A DNA stretch of 64,000 nt from Paracoccus denitrificans (GTDB lineage Bacteria > Pseudomonadota > Alphaproteobacteria > Rhodobacterales > Rhodobacteraceae). The position numbers were made by a program, and so were the translations under genes. A model generated the notes under the pieces. It was not told where the DNA came from, did no database searches, and saw only the letters and a program-made list of their open reading frames with translations. The DNA is taken from the NCBI RefSeq assembly GCF_900100045.1, contig NZ_FNEA01000009.1, positions 62,001 to 126,000 of the forward strand, in the 5' to 3' direction. This document shows positions 1-7,792 of the stretch, piece by piece; within the stretch, counting starts at the first letter, position 1; each line of letters begins with the position of its first letter.

Positions 1-1
1 G

Positions 2-421
2 CTGGGGCCGGTCGCGGCCATCGCGATGCCGGCACCGGTCGCCTTGCCGATCGGCGTGAATGTCGCGGGCATCGCGATGGCCAGCATCGGCATGGCGGTG
101 GCTTTCGGCGCACAGATGGCGATGGGCGCGTCGTGGCGGATCGGGGTGCGGGCGGGCAGCGAAGGGCCGCTGGTCACGACGGGCCTGTTCAGGATCAGCC
201 GCAACCCGACATTTCTGGGGCAGGGGATATTGCTGGCGGGCACCCTGCTGGCAAGCTTCTCGGTGTTCACGCTGGCCGGGTTCGGCCTCTTCGCAGCCGC
301 CGCATCCGCCCAGATCCGCAGCGAAGAGCGCCTGTTGCGCGACCGCCACGGCGCGGCATATGAGCGATGGGCCCGGCAGGTCCCGCGCTGGATCGGACGT
401 GGCGGCAAGAGCCGATCCTGA
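2..421 (+). CDS. Isoprenylcysteine carboxyl methyltransferase-family membrane protein, 5' end outside window
   Basis: The frame is open from the first bases of the window, so the start lies upstream. The visible part has two hydrophobic stretches around the motif GLFRISRNPTFLGQ and ends with a basic tail containing YERWARQVPRWIGR. The R-x-RNP-x-F/Y pattern followed by an EER/EE element is the S-adenosylmethionine-binding signature of the ICMT/PEMT-like integral membrane methyltransferase group. Bacterial members are about 150-220 residues, so roughly one third is missing here. The substrate is unknown. The gene converges with the arsenic operon and is probably unrelated to it. Confidence 0.75.
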   Translation: MGPVAAIAMPAPVALPIGVNVAGIAMASIGMAVAFGAQMAMGASWRIGVRAGSEGPLVTTGLFRISRNPTFLGQGILLAGTLLASFSVFTLAGFGLFAAAASAQIRSEERLLRDRHGAAYERWARQVPRWIGRGGKSRS

Positions 422-501
422 TCGCCCGGCCATAGAAGATGACGGCCGTCACCCGATCCTTGTCGGCCGCTTCCTCGCGTCCGCCACCCGGTCGCAGAAG
501 G

Positions 502-1578
502 TCACGCTTCCACCTCCTGAACCGTTACATCATGGGGAAACCATCGCTGTCCCAGCCGCAGCGCGACATGAACCAGCAGGATCAGCGCCGGCACCTCGAC
601 CAGCGGCCCGATCACCGCCGCGAAGGCTACGGGCGAGGCCAGACCGAAGGCGGCGATGGCGACCGCGATCGCCAGCTCGAAATTGTTGCCCGCCGCGGTG
701 AAGGCGATGGCGGTGGTGCGCGGATAGTCGGCCTCGATCAGCCGTCCCATGGCGAAGCTGACGAGAAACTGGATGACGAAGTAGAGCGCCAGCGGCACCG
801 CGATCCTGAACGCGTCCACCGGCAGGCGAACCACATCGCCGCCCTTCAGGCTGAACGTGGCGACAATGGTGAACAGCAGCGCCGCCAGCGTGATCGGCCC
901 GATGCGCGGCAGGAAGGCGGTCTCATACCAGCCCTCGCCCTTGCGGGCGACGAGGATGCGCCGGGTCAGGAAACCGGCCGCGAAGGGGATGCCCAGATAG
1001 ACCAGAACCGCCTCGGTGATGGTCCGGAAGCTCACGTCGATCACGCTGCCTTCCAGCCCGAACAGCGGCGGCAGGACGGTCAGGAAGAACCACGCATAGG
1101 TCGAGAAGAACAGGATCTGGAACACCGAGTTGAAGGCGACCAGCGCCGCGACATACTGGCCGTTGCCTCGGGCCAGCTGGTTCCAGACCAGCACCATGGC
1201 GATGCAGCGCGCCAGCCCGATCAGGATCAGGCCGGTCATGTATTCGGGATGATCGCGCAGGAAGATCACCGCCAGCGCGAACATCAGCACCGGGCCGATG
1301 ATCCAGTTCTGGACCAGCGACAGGACCAGCACCCGGCGGTCGGTGAAGACGCGGGGCAGTTCCTCGTAACGCACCCTGGCCAGCGGCGGATACATCATCA
1401 GGATCAGGCCGATGGCGATGGGAATGTTGGTCGTGCCGACCGACAGCGCATCCAGCGCGCCCGGCAGGCCGGGAAACACCGTCCCGAGCCCGATGCCAAG
1501 CGCCATGGCTGCGAAAATCCACAGCGTCAGCCAGCGGTCAAGAAAGGACAGCCGCGAGGGCGGCGTCGGGGAAGTCAT
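502..1578 (-). CDS. acr3: ACR3-family arsenite efflux permease
   Basis: This is an inner-membrane arsenite exporter of the ACR3 (bile acid/sodium symporter fold) family, with about ten hydrophobic segments. Family landmarks visible are the early [18 protein letters not shown] segment, the [13 protein letters not shown] segment with the cysteine used for As(III) transport, and [17 protein letters not shown] near the C terminus. I chose the ATG at 1578 ([11 protein letters not shown]) because GGAGA lies six bases upstream; an in-frame TTG at 1596 is the alternative. It is the last gene of the operon and exports the arsenite made by the two upstream reductases. Confidence 0.93.
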   Translation of the reverse strand: MTSPTPPSRLSFLDRWLTLWIFAAMALGIGLGTVFPGLPGALDALSVGTTNIPIAIGLILMMYPPLARVRYEELPRVFTDRRVLVLSLVQNWIIGPVLMFALAVIFLRDHPEYMTGLILIGLARCIAMVLVWNQLARGNGQYVAALVAFNSVFQILFFSTYAWFFLTVLPPLFGLEGSVIDVSFRTITEAVLVYLGIPFAAGFLTRRILVARKGEGWYETAFLPRIGPITLAALLFTIVATFSLKGGDVVRLPVDAFRIAVPLALYFVIQFLVSFAMGRLIEADYPRTTAIAFTAAGNNFELAIAVAIAAFGLASPVAFAAVIGPLVEVPALILLVHVALRLGQRWFPHDVTVQEVEA

Positions 1579-1606
1579 AGATCTGTCTCCGGTCAAGGTA
1601 AGGCGG

Positions 1607-2035
1607 TTACGATGCAGGCGTCACGGGCTGGCCGTCGTCGCCCACCACGGCCTCACCGTCCTCTTTGGCGAAGGCGCCCCGCTGCGGCGGCAGCAGATCC
1701 AGCACCGCCTCGGATGGCCGGCAGAGCCGCACGCCCCTGGGGCTGACGACGATGGGCCGGTTGATGAGGATCGGATGGGCCATCATCGCCTCCAGAAGCT
1801 GATCCTCGCTCAGCGCCGGATCGTCGAGGCCGAGATCGGCGTAAGGCGTGCCCTTCTGGCGCAGCAGATCGCGGGCGGTCAGCCCCATGCGCGCGATCAG
1901 CCGCACCAGCAGTTCCCGGCTTGGCGGGCATTTCAGATATTCGATCACATGCGGCTCCAGGCCAGCGTTGCGGATCAGGCCAAGCGTATTGCGAGAGGTG
2001 CCGCAATCGGGGTTGTGATAGAGGATGATGTCCAT
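1607..2035 (-). CDS. arsC: Arsenate reductase, glutaredoxin-linked ArsC family
   Basis: It reduces arsenate to arsenite with glutathione and glutaredoxin. The 142-residue protein has the ArsC/Spx thioredoxin-like fold, with catalytic Cys11 in [11 protein letters not shown], the C-terminal arginine motif in LINRPIV and a short family tail. Its length matches the family. It lies 10 bases downstream of the LMW-phosphatase-type reductase and 11-29 bases upstream of acr3 depending on the start used, so it is almost certainly co-transcribed with both. Confidence 0.95.
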   Translation of the reverse strand: MDIILYHNPDCGTSRNTLGLIRNAGLEPHVIEYLKCPPSRELLVRLIARMGLTARDLLRQKGTPYADLGLDDPALSEDQLLEAMMAHPILINRPIVVSPRGVRLCRPSEAVLDLLPPQRGAFAKEDGEAVVGDDGQPVTPAS

Positions 2036-2044
2036 GATCCGCCC

Positions 2045-2581
2045 TCAGGCCATATCCGTCCGGGCCGAGGTCGCGCCCTGCGATTGCCCGATCTGGTGCA
2101 GTCTGGCCGTCAGGCTTGCGCGGTTCAGGGTCGCCATCGGCAGCGCCGTGAAGACCGAGATCCGGTTCCTCATGATGCGCAACGTATCGATGAAGGCCAT
2201 TTCCCGTTCCAGCCCCGTGCCGGTGGCCGCGGCCGGATCAGGCACGCCCCAATGTGCCGAGATCGGCTGGCGGGGCCAGAGCGGACAGGTTTCTCCGGCG
2301 GCCTGGTCGCAGACCGTGAAGACGAAATCCATCACCGGCGCATCCGCCCCGGCGAACTCGTCCCAGCTTTTCGAGCGCAGCCCCTCGGTCGGATAGTGGA
2401 AATTCTCCAGCACCCCGCGCGCAGTCGGATGGACCTCGCCCCTGGGCCGGCTGCCGGCCGAGAAGGCCCGGAACCGCCCCCCACCATCCTGGCGCAGCAC
2501 GCTTTCGGCGATGATCGAGCGTGCCGAATTGCCGGTGCACAGGAACAGCACGTTGAACAGGCGGCGGGATCGGTCAGGCAT
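2045..2581 (-). CDS. LMW phosphatase-type arsenate reductase
   Basis: A cytosolic protein of the low-molecular-weight tyrosine phosphatase/thioredoxin-coupled ArsC superfamily. The N-terminal P-loop is CTGNSARS, the C-x5-R-S catalytic loop, near residue 15. The later segment FVFTVCDQAAGETCPLWP carries paired cysteines as in thioredoxin- or mycothiol-type arsenate reductases, followed by HWGVPDPA. The 178-residue length fits these alphaproteobacterial forms. The ORF overlaps arsR by 8 bases, which implies translational coupling. It catalyses the same step as the glutaredoxin-type ArsC next door by an unrelated fold, so the operon holds two reductase solutions. Confidence 0.9.
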   Translation of the reverse strand: MPDRSRRLFNVLFLCTGNSARSIIAESVLRQDGGGRFRAFSAGSRPRGEVHPTARGVLENFHYPTEGLRSKSWDEFAGADAPVMDFVFTVCDQAAGETCPLWPRQPISAHWGVPDPAAATGTGLEREMAFIDTLRIMRNRISVFTALPMATLNRASLTARLHQIGQSQGATSARTDMA

Positions 2582-2939
2582 GGGCGGGATCCTTGTCGGG
2601 CTCGCAGGAGCAGGACAGCGCGGCGACGACCGGGGCGCAGATCTCGGCTCGCCCCTGGCAGCAATCGCGCATCAGGAAGGCGATCAGGTCGGACAATGCC
2701 TGATAGGTAACGCTGTAGATGATCTGCCGCCCCTCGCGCCGCGACGTGACCAGCCCGGCATGTTCGAGATGGCCCAGATGAAAGGACATCCGCGAGGATG
2801 TGGCCCCGTCCATCGCCTCGCCGATGGCACCGGCAGGCAGGCCCTCCGACCCCGCCGTCACCAGCAGCCGCACGATCCGCAGCCGGGTTTCCTGCGACAG
2901 CGCCGCGAAGGCGGCAAGCGCCCGTTTCTCTTCCATCAA
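2574..2939 (-). CDS. arsR: ArsR-family metalloregulatory repressor
   Basis: A 121-residue winged-helix repressor with the classic ArsR/SmtB core (LSQETRLRIVRLLV, then SSRMSFHLGHLEHAGLVTSRREGRQIIYSV). The usual ELCVCDL arsenic site in the recognition helix is absent. Instead the C-terminal tail is cysteine rich: a CC pair in FLMRDCCQG, a Cys in AEICAP and SCSC near the end. This resembles regulators that bind As(III) through C-terminal cysteines. It is the first gene of the operon and probably controls it through the palindrome just upstream. Confidence 0.93.
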   Translation of the reverse strand: MMEEKRALAAFAALSQETRLRIVRLLVTAGSEGLPAGAIGEAMDGATSSRMSFHLGHLEHAGLVTSRREGRQIIYSVTYQALSDLIAFLMRDCCQGRAEICAPVVAALSCSCEPDKDPAHA

Positions 2940-2946
2940 GTCAACC

Positions 2947-2964
2947 TCTCAATAGATGTTGAGA
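2947..2964. promoter_or_regulatory. Candidate ArsR operator
   Basis: A perfect inverted repeat TCTCAA-N6-TTGAGA lies 7 bases upstream of the arsR start codon. Its position, symmetry and AT-rich centre fit an ArsR-family operator that would block the ars promoter when arsenite is absent. Assignment is by position; no binding data can be seen. Confidence 0.55.
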
Positions 2965-3120
2965 TCTTTAACCGAGGATTTCTGCCATGGCAACAAGGCT
3001 CGGCCCCTGCGACCACAGGCATGGCGGATCGCGCGAATGGTCCGGCTGGGCCGTGCTTATAGCTTGTCTGGTCCGGTCCCGCTTGCCAGAATATGCCGCA
3101 ACATCGGGGGCGGGAAGGCG

Positions 3121-3537
3121 ATGGAAACGCTTGCGCTATTTTCTGGCTGTGACGGGGGAGTTGCATTTCGGTCGTGCGGCCACGCGGCTGGAAATCGCGC
3201 CGCCGCCGCTGTCGCGGCAGATCGCCGCGCTCGAAGAGGATCTGGGCGTCCAGCTTTTCGATCGCAGCCGCAGCCTGATCCGCCTGACGCAGGCCGGGAT
3301 CGTACTGCAGGACCATGCGCGCCAGATCCTCAACCGGCTGGATGTCGCCTTCCGCGAGACGCGACTGGTCGACAATGGCGGTGCCGGGCGGTTGCGCATC
3401 GCCTTTGTCGGCTCGGCCTGCTGCCGACGCTGATCAAGTCCTTCCGCTCATTCTACCCGGATGTCAGCCTGGCCTTGTCCGCGCTGAACAATGCCGATCT
3501 GGAACGCGCGCTGATCGGGCGTGGCCTGATCCTATAA
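3121..3537 (+). pseudogene. Degraded LysR-family regulator, N-terminal part only
   Basis: A LysR winged-helix domain is readable (LRYFLAV, then LHFGRAATRLEIAPPPLSRQ and QLFDRSRSLIRLTQAG), but the reading frame is broken twice. The ATG at 3121 is out of frame with the domain. Near 3420 the frame ends just after AFVGSA and resumes in another frame as GLLPTLIKSFRSFYPDVSL. The sequence then stops at about 140 residues instead of the usual 300, where IS3-like DNA begins. It would have been a regulator of the neighbouring oxygenase or flavin reductase genes. It is not functional as read. Confidence 0.8.
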
Positions 3538-3549
3538 GGTGGTCCGGTT

Positions 3550-3715
3550 TCAATGCATGACCTGGTTCTGGGCCATCGTCTGGGCAGATGATGGCGCCGA
3601 TCCGCGTTGCGGCGCAGGCCAGATGATGGCCTCCGGTGCCGGCGGTATATATCCGAGCGATGAATGCCGCCGCTCGGTGTTGTGGTAGCGCCGCCATGCC
3701 TCGATGATGACCCTG
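3550..3715 (-). mobile_element. 3' remnant of an IS3-family transposase (OrfB C terminus)
   Basis: Minus-strand translation gives a run with WRRYHNTERRHSSLGYIPP followed by APEAI, the hallmark C-terminal end of IS3-family DDE transposases (W-R-x-Y-N-x-x-R-x-H-S-S-L-G-Y). About 50 residues remain before the stop at 3550. The catalytic DDE domain and the upstream OrfA are absent. The fragment separates the lysR remnant from the flavin reductase remnant, so insertion followed by deletion probably removed the sequence in between. Confidence 0.75.
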
Positions 3716-4044
3716 CGCGAGAAGATCCGCGCCTCGCGCCGCTACGCGGTCAACGTGCTGGTCAGCAACATGGAGCTTGGCGCCATGCACTCGGCGGGTC
3801 GCCACAACCCGATCTGGCCGGCATCTTCGAACGCCGGAGCGGATTGCCGGTCGTGCCCGGCGCCGCGGTCATCTTTCTGACCGATGTCGTGCAGGAAATA
3901 GATGCCGGCAACCATACGCTGTTCATCGGCGAGGTGACTCATCTGGAACGGCAGCCCGAGGCCGAGCCGCTGTTGTTCTGCGGCGGCAAGTTCGCCCGGC
4001 TGGCCGGTATCGCCTTAGGGCCGCCCATTCCCGCATTCGGTTGA
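3713..4044 (+). pseudogene. Flavin reductase remnant, truncated and frameshifted
   Basis: The first part reads REKIRASRRYAVNVLVSNM in one frame; the second reads SGLPVVPGAAVIFLTDV, then GNHTLFIGEVTHLE and PLLFCGGKF in another. These segments match the order of elements in HpaC-like NAD(P)H:FMN reductases, including the GDHT/GNHTLFIGEV strand. The frameshift lies near 3800. The N-terminal half is missing, replaced by IS3 sequence. A partner reductase for a two-component monooxygenase was probably lost here, and the intact flavin reductase at 11188-11730 may now serve. Confidence 0.65.
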
Positions 4045-4458
4045 TGGCGGCACGACCGCATCCTGTTGCGGAACAGCCCGTTTTTACCCGCGATCCCCCC
4101 TGCGCCATCCTCTCCCGGATGTGCGCAGCTTTCGGGGTTGCGCTTCGCCGTCGTCCCAATCGCGGACGATGGTAGACTGTCGCGTCTGAGACAGACTCAT
4201 ACCCACCTGTCGCCTCGCTTTGAACGCTGGCCAAACCAGCCCGGTTCCGAGACCTTCTCCATGGAAGCGCGGATCGGAGGAGCTGCGCCTTCTGTTGGGA
4301 CAGCCATGGTGAATTGGATAATCCACGCTTTGCGCCGGAGGGTCAGCTCTCGATCGCCAGGACGAGATGAAAAATCACAGGCGCCATCCCAATGATCTCG
4401 GGAATCCGACCGTCAGACACTAAAAACCCTGACGGCACCAACAAGGAGAGAAACTGTT
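4045..4458. promoter_or_regulatory. Leader region of the LLM monooxygenase operon
   Basis: This 414-base non-coding stretch separates the flavin reductase remnant from the first gene of the plus-strand catabolic operon. It holds the palindromic site at 4178-4196 and a Shine-Dalgarno sequence (AAGGAGAG) just before 4459. I looked for a sigma-54 element (TGGCAC-N5-TTGC) and found none that fits. No protein-coding potential is apparent. Confidence 0.5.
4178..4196. promoter_or_regulatory. Candidate regulator binding site upstream of LLM operon
   Basis: This contains the perfect inverted repeat GTCTG-AGA-CAGAC (4184-4196), inside a larger dyad in which TGTCGCG faces TGAGACA. The half-site TGAGACA recurs in the inverted repeat at 11830-11855 upstream of the flavin reductase and regulator genes. 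Sharing a half-site between the two promoter regions suggests one regulator for both transcription units. Confidence 0.5.
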
Positions 4459-5541
4459 ATGGTCAAGCTTGGCACCTTCGCGATGCCGCTGCATCCGCCG
4501 CATCGCCCGGTCGGCGACATCATCAAGGAAAACCAGGACAAGATCATCCTGGCGGACCAGTTGGGCTTCGACATCGCCTATATGGGCGAACATTATTCAT
4601 GCACGACGGAGCAGATCGCCTCGCCGCTGATCTTCTTCGCCAGCCTGATCAACCAGACGAAGAACATCAAGTTCGCCACCGGCGTCATCGGCCTGCCGCA
4701 GCATCACCCGGTCATCGTGGCCAATGAGGTGGCGATGTTCGACCACATGGCGCAAGGCCGTTTCGTGTTCGGCATCGGGCCGGGCGGCCTGGCGTCGGAT
4801 CTCGAGGTGTTCGATCACGAAGACCATGCCGTCCGCAACGAGATGGTCGCCGAACATCTGCGGATCGTTCTGGAAATCTGGAAATCGGACCCGCCCTATG
4901 ACATCCAGGGCAAATACTGGAACGTCCAGATCAAGAACGCGATCTATCCCGAACTGGGCATCGGCTCGATGAGCAAGCCCTACCAGCTGCCGCATCCGCC
5001 GATCCACATTTCCTCGATGTCGCCGGACAGCCCGACGGTCGCGCTGGCCGCCCGCAAGGGCTGGGTTCCGATCACCGCGAACTTCACCCCGCACGAGACC
5101 GTCTATGGCCACTGGAAACAGTATGTCGCGGGCTGCGAGGCCGTCGGCCGCGAGCCGACCGGAGAGGACTGGACCGTCGCGCGCAACATCATCATCGGCG
5201 AAAGCGACGCCCAGGCCGAGGACTGGATGATGGATCCGCAGGGGTCCAGCCAGTATTACTACGACTACATGTGGAAGGTGCTGGTTGCCGCGGATTACAC
5301 CACCGTCGCCAAGCCCAGGCCGGACATGAAGGACGAGGACATCACGGTCGAGCAGATCATCCGCTCCTCGGTGATCTGGGGCTCGAAAGAGACCGTGGCC
5401 GAGAAGCTGAACGAGCTGCGCGAGAAGTCGGGGCCGTTCGGCACCCTGCTGATGGCGATGACCGACGGCAGCGGTCCCAACCTCGAGCGCGAGCAGCTGT
5501 CGATGCAGCGCCTCGCCGAGATCCGCCACCTGATCCGGTAG
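4459..5541 (+). CDS. LLM-class flavin-dependent oxidoreductase (limonene monooxygenase-like)
   Basis: A 360-residue luciferase-like TIM-barrel monooxygenase that would use reduced flavin and O2. Visible family features are YMGEHYS (residues about 40-46), the segment KFATGVIGLPQHHPVIVANE, the FMN-pocket strand GRFVFGIGPGG, and a C-terminal FGTLLMAMTD strand. The overall pattern resembles LimB-type and related ketone/terpene monooxygenases more than alkanal luciferases or SsuD. A strong Shine-Dalgarno sequence precedes the ATG. It leads an operon with a hot-dog hydratase, a CoA-transferase and an aldehyde dehydrogenase, so its product is probably processed through CoA thioesters. The substrate cannot be read from the sequence. 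Confidence 0.88.
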   Translation: MVKLGTFAMPLHPPHRPVGDIIKENQDKIILADQLGFDIAYMGEHYSCTTEQIASPLIFFASLINQTKNIKFATGVIGLPQHHPVIVANEVAMFDHMAQGRFVFGIGPGGLASDLEVFDHEDHAVRNEMVAEHLRIVLEIWKSDPPYDIQGKYWNVQIKNAIYPELGIGSMSKPYQLPHPPIHISSMSPDSPTVALAARKGWVPITANFTPHETVYGHWKQYVAGCEAVGREPTGEDWTVARNIIIGESDAQAEDWMMDPQGSSQYYYDYMWKVLVAADYTTVAKPRPDMKDEDITVEQIIRSSVIWGSKETVAEKLNELREKSGPFGTLLMAMTDGSGPNLEREQLSMQRLAEIRHLIR

Positions 5542-5550
5542 GACGAACGG

Positions 5551-5575
5551 ACCGGCAGCCCGGACGGCTGCCGGT
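5551..5575 (+). repeat. Strong intercistronic hairpin
   Basis: A perfect stem, ACCGGCAGCC-N5-GGCTGCCGGT, begins 9 bases after the stop of the LLM monooxygenase gene and lies before the hydratase gene. There is no T tract. It could stabilise the monooxygenase mRNA or lower expression of the genes downstream; it is not a standard intrinsic terminator. Confidence 0.55.
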
Positions 5576-5599
5576 GCCATTTGCGGGAAAGGACCGCGC

Positions 5600-6463
5600 A
5601 TGTCGAATGCGACCCCATCAGCGGTGGACATGGCTGACATCTTCACGCTTTCCCAGGCACGGCGTGTCGCGGCGATGCTGGACATAGACCCGCAGCAGCT
5701 GCGGCAGGGCGATCCGGTCCCGCGCGGCTGGCATTTCGCCATGCTTGCCGGGCAATCCCCCCGCCACGCCCTGCGCCCGGACGGGTTTCCGGGGCTGGGC
5801 ATTCCGATGCCCCGGACGGACCGCCCGCGCCTGCTGCTTGGCGAACGCAGCATGGCCTTTCGGGGCAACCTTGTCGTGGGCGCGCCGCTGCGGCGGCAAA
5901 GCGCGATCGCAAGCATCGTGGAAAAGACCGGACGGAACGGGCCCCTGTCGATCGTCAGGGTCGAACATGTCCTGTCGGGTGACGCGGATGCCCCTGACGG
6001 CGCGGCCTCGATCACGGAATCCCAGACCTATTACCTAGCGGGCCCGCCGTCATCGCCCGGCACCGCGACCGCGACACGGCCGGGACGGGCCGCACCCGAT
6101 GTCCCGGCCGCCGGCGCGTCCAAGGTCGTCACCCCGGATGAAGTGCTGCTGTTTCAGTATTCCGCCCTGGGCTTCAACACGCATCGCATCCATTTCGACC
6201 GGGACTACGCCACGCGGGTCGAGGGCCATCCCGACCTGGTGGTCAATGGCGGGCTGGCCACCCTGCTGGCCACCGAATATCTGCGCAATGACCTGGGCAA
6301 ATCGGTCAGCACGCTGTCGGCACGCCATCTGGCGCCGCTTTATGTGAACCGGCCCCTGACCATCCGCCCATCCGAATTGAGCGATACGGGGGCAAGCCTC
6401 TCTTTGATCGACTGCGACGGGCGGGTCGCGGCGGAACTGGTGGTGACTTTCGATGAGCTATGA
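5600..6463 (+). CDS. FAS1-like/MaoC-type hot-dog dehydratase (mesaconyl-C4-CoA hydratase-like)
   Basis: A 287-residue protein with two hot-dog halves in the HTD2/mesaconyl-CoA hydratase pattern. The N-terminal half contains RGWHFAML and ERSMAFRG. The C-terminal half contains LLFQYSALGFNTHRIHFDRD, the hydratase-2-like segment with the catalytic N-x-H, then HPDLVVNGGLATLLATEYL. These proteins add or remove water on CoA thioesters. It lies 58 bases after the monooxygenase gene and overlaps the CoA-transferase by 11 bases, so it most likely acts on the CoA ester made by that enzyme. Confidence 0.85.
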   Translation: MSNATPSAVDMADIFTLSQARRVAAMLDIDPQQLRQGDPVPRGWHFAMLAGQSPRHALRPDGFPGLGIPMPRTDRPRLLLGERSMAFRGNLVVGAPLRRQSAIASIVEKTGRNGPLSIVRVEHVLSGDADAPDGAASITESQTYYLAGPPSSPGTATATRPGRAAPDVPAAGASKVVTPDEVLLFQYSALGFNTHRIHFDRDYATRVEGHPDLVVNGGLATLLATEYLRNDLGKSVSTLSARHLAPLYVNRPLTIRPSELSDTGASLSLIDCDGRVAAELVVTFDEL

Positions 6464-7673
6464 ACCCCTGCACGGCACGCGCGTCCTGGACCTGACGGCC
6501 GTGGTGGTCGGCCCGGCCGCGACATGGCGCCTGGGCCAGTACGGCGCCCAGATCATCAAGGTCGAAAGCCCCGGAGGCGACCTGATGCGCGGCCTTGGCG
6601 GGCTGTCCCCGACCGGCCAGCATGCCGGGGCCTATCTTCACCTGAACCGGGGCAAGCGCAACATCTGCCTTGACCTCAAGGCGCCGGGCGCATCCGGGGT
6701 GATGGAGCGGCTTGTCGCCTGGGCCGATGTCATCGTCGCCAACATGCGGCCCAAGGCGCTGGCCCGGCTGGGGCTGGACCCCGAAACGGTTCGCGCCGGG
6801 CATCCGGGAAAGATCTACTGCCTGTTGACGGGATATGGGTCCGACGGCCCTTATGGCGGCTTTCCCACCTATGACAGCGTGGTTCAGGGCGCGGTCGGTC
6901 TGCCCGGTCTTGCGCTGGAACGGGACGGGACGCCCGGATATGTCCCGCTGCTGATCTGCGATCACGTCGTCGGAGAGATCGCGGCCGGCGCCATTCTGGC
7001 CGCCCTGCTGAACCGGCACCGCACCGGCAAGGGCGTGACGCTGGAAGTCCCGATGTTCGAGACGATGGCGACGATGGTGTTGCAGGAACACCTGGCGGCG
7101 CAGAGCTTCGATCCGCCTGCCGGCCCCTATGGCGACCAGCGGCTGCTCAGCCCGCATAACCGGCCGATGCGAACGAAGGACGGGTTCATCGCCGTCACCA
7201 TCAATACCGACCCGCAGGTCAGGGCATTCCTGGCGGCGACAGGGCGCGGCCATCTGGCGACCGATCCAAGATTTGCCAGCGTCGCGGCACGCGCGGTCCA
7301 TGTCGCGGAATGGTTCGAGATCCGAGGCGCGCCGCTGACCGACAGGACCACCGACGAATGGCTGAAGATCTTTCGCACGGCGGACCTTGCCGCCATGCCG
7401 GTCCATTCCATCGAGAGCCTGAGCCGCGATCCGCATCTGACCGCCGTGCAGCTGATGACGCAGGAAGACCACCCGACAGAAGGCCGGACGACGGTTCTGC
7501 GCAGCTCCATCCGCGCCGACGACGCCCCCCTGCCGCCGCGCGGCCCGGCGGCCCCGCGCGGATGGGATACCCGCGCCGTCCTTGACGAGCTTGGCTATAC
7601 GGGCGCCGAGGCCGCGGCGCTTCTGGACCGGGGGGTGGCCGTTGCGCATTCATCCGCACCTGACCGGACGTGA
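6453..7673 (+). CDS. Family III CoA-transferase (CaiB/BaiF type)
   Basis: A 406-residue CoA-transferase. It begins with the standard PLHGTRVLDLTAVVVGPAAT strand, has VESPGGDLMRGLGG and LNRGKRNICLDLK, and carries the catalytic aspartate in TYDSVVQGAVG, in the position of family III Asp169. The length is typical of the family. The start codon overlaps the hydratase gene by 11 bases, implying coupled translation. Family members move CoA between acids such as carnitine, formate/oxalate, itaconate or mesaconate; here it probably activates a carboxylic acid produced by the monooxygenase and aldehyde dehydrogenase. Confidence 0.92.
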   Translation: MSYEPLHGTRVLDLTAVVVGPAATWRLGQYGAQIIKVESPGGDLMRGLGGLSPTGQHAGAYLHLNRGKRNICLDLKAPGASGVMERLVAWADVIVANMRPKALARLGLDPETVRAGHPGKIYCLLTGYGSDGPYGGFPTYDSVVQGAVGLPGLALERDGTPGYVPLLICDHVVGEIAAGAILAALLNRHRTGKGVTLEVPMFETMATMVLQEHLAAQSFDPPAGPYGDQRLLSPHNRPMRTKDGFIAVTINTDPQVRAFLAATGRGHLATDPRFASVAARAVHVAEWFEIRGAPLTDRTTDEWLKIFRTADLAAMPVHSIESLSRDPHLTAVQLMTQEDHPTEGRTTVLRSSIRADDAPLPPRGPAAPRGWDTRAVLDELGYTGAEAAALLDRGVAVAHSSAPDRT

Positions 7674-7792
7674 CCCGTCCGAGGCCCTCGGGACCGGATC
7701 GCGGACCCAGTCCGAAATTTCTCAAGGGCGACTCTGACCGCCGGGCGGGACAGGATTCGCGTGGCAAGATTACTCATAACCGAGAGGCTGGC

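Noticed and set aside
439-1746. Long plus-strand open frame of 435 codons opposite acr3
   Set aside because: It is antisense to a clear membrane transporter; its product is low complexity, rich in Arg, Gln and Asp, and has no domain.
4045-4458. Sigma-54 promoter upstream of the LLM operon
   Set aside because: Searched because the regulator is AcoR-like; no TGGC-N8-TTGC spacing with GG and GC ten bases apart was found.
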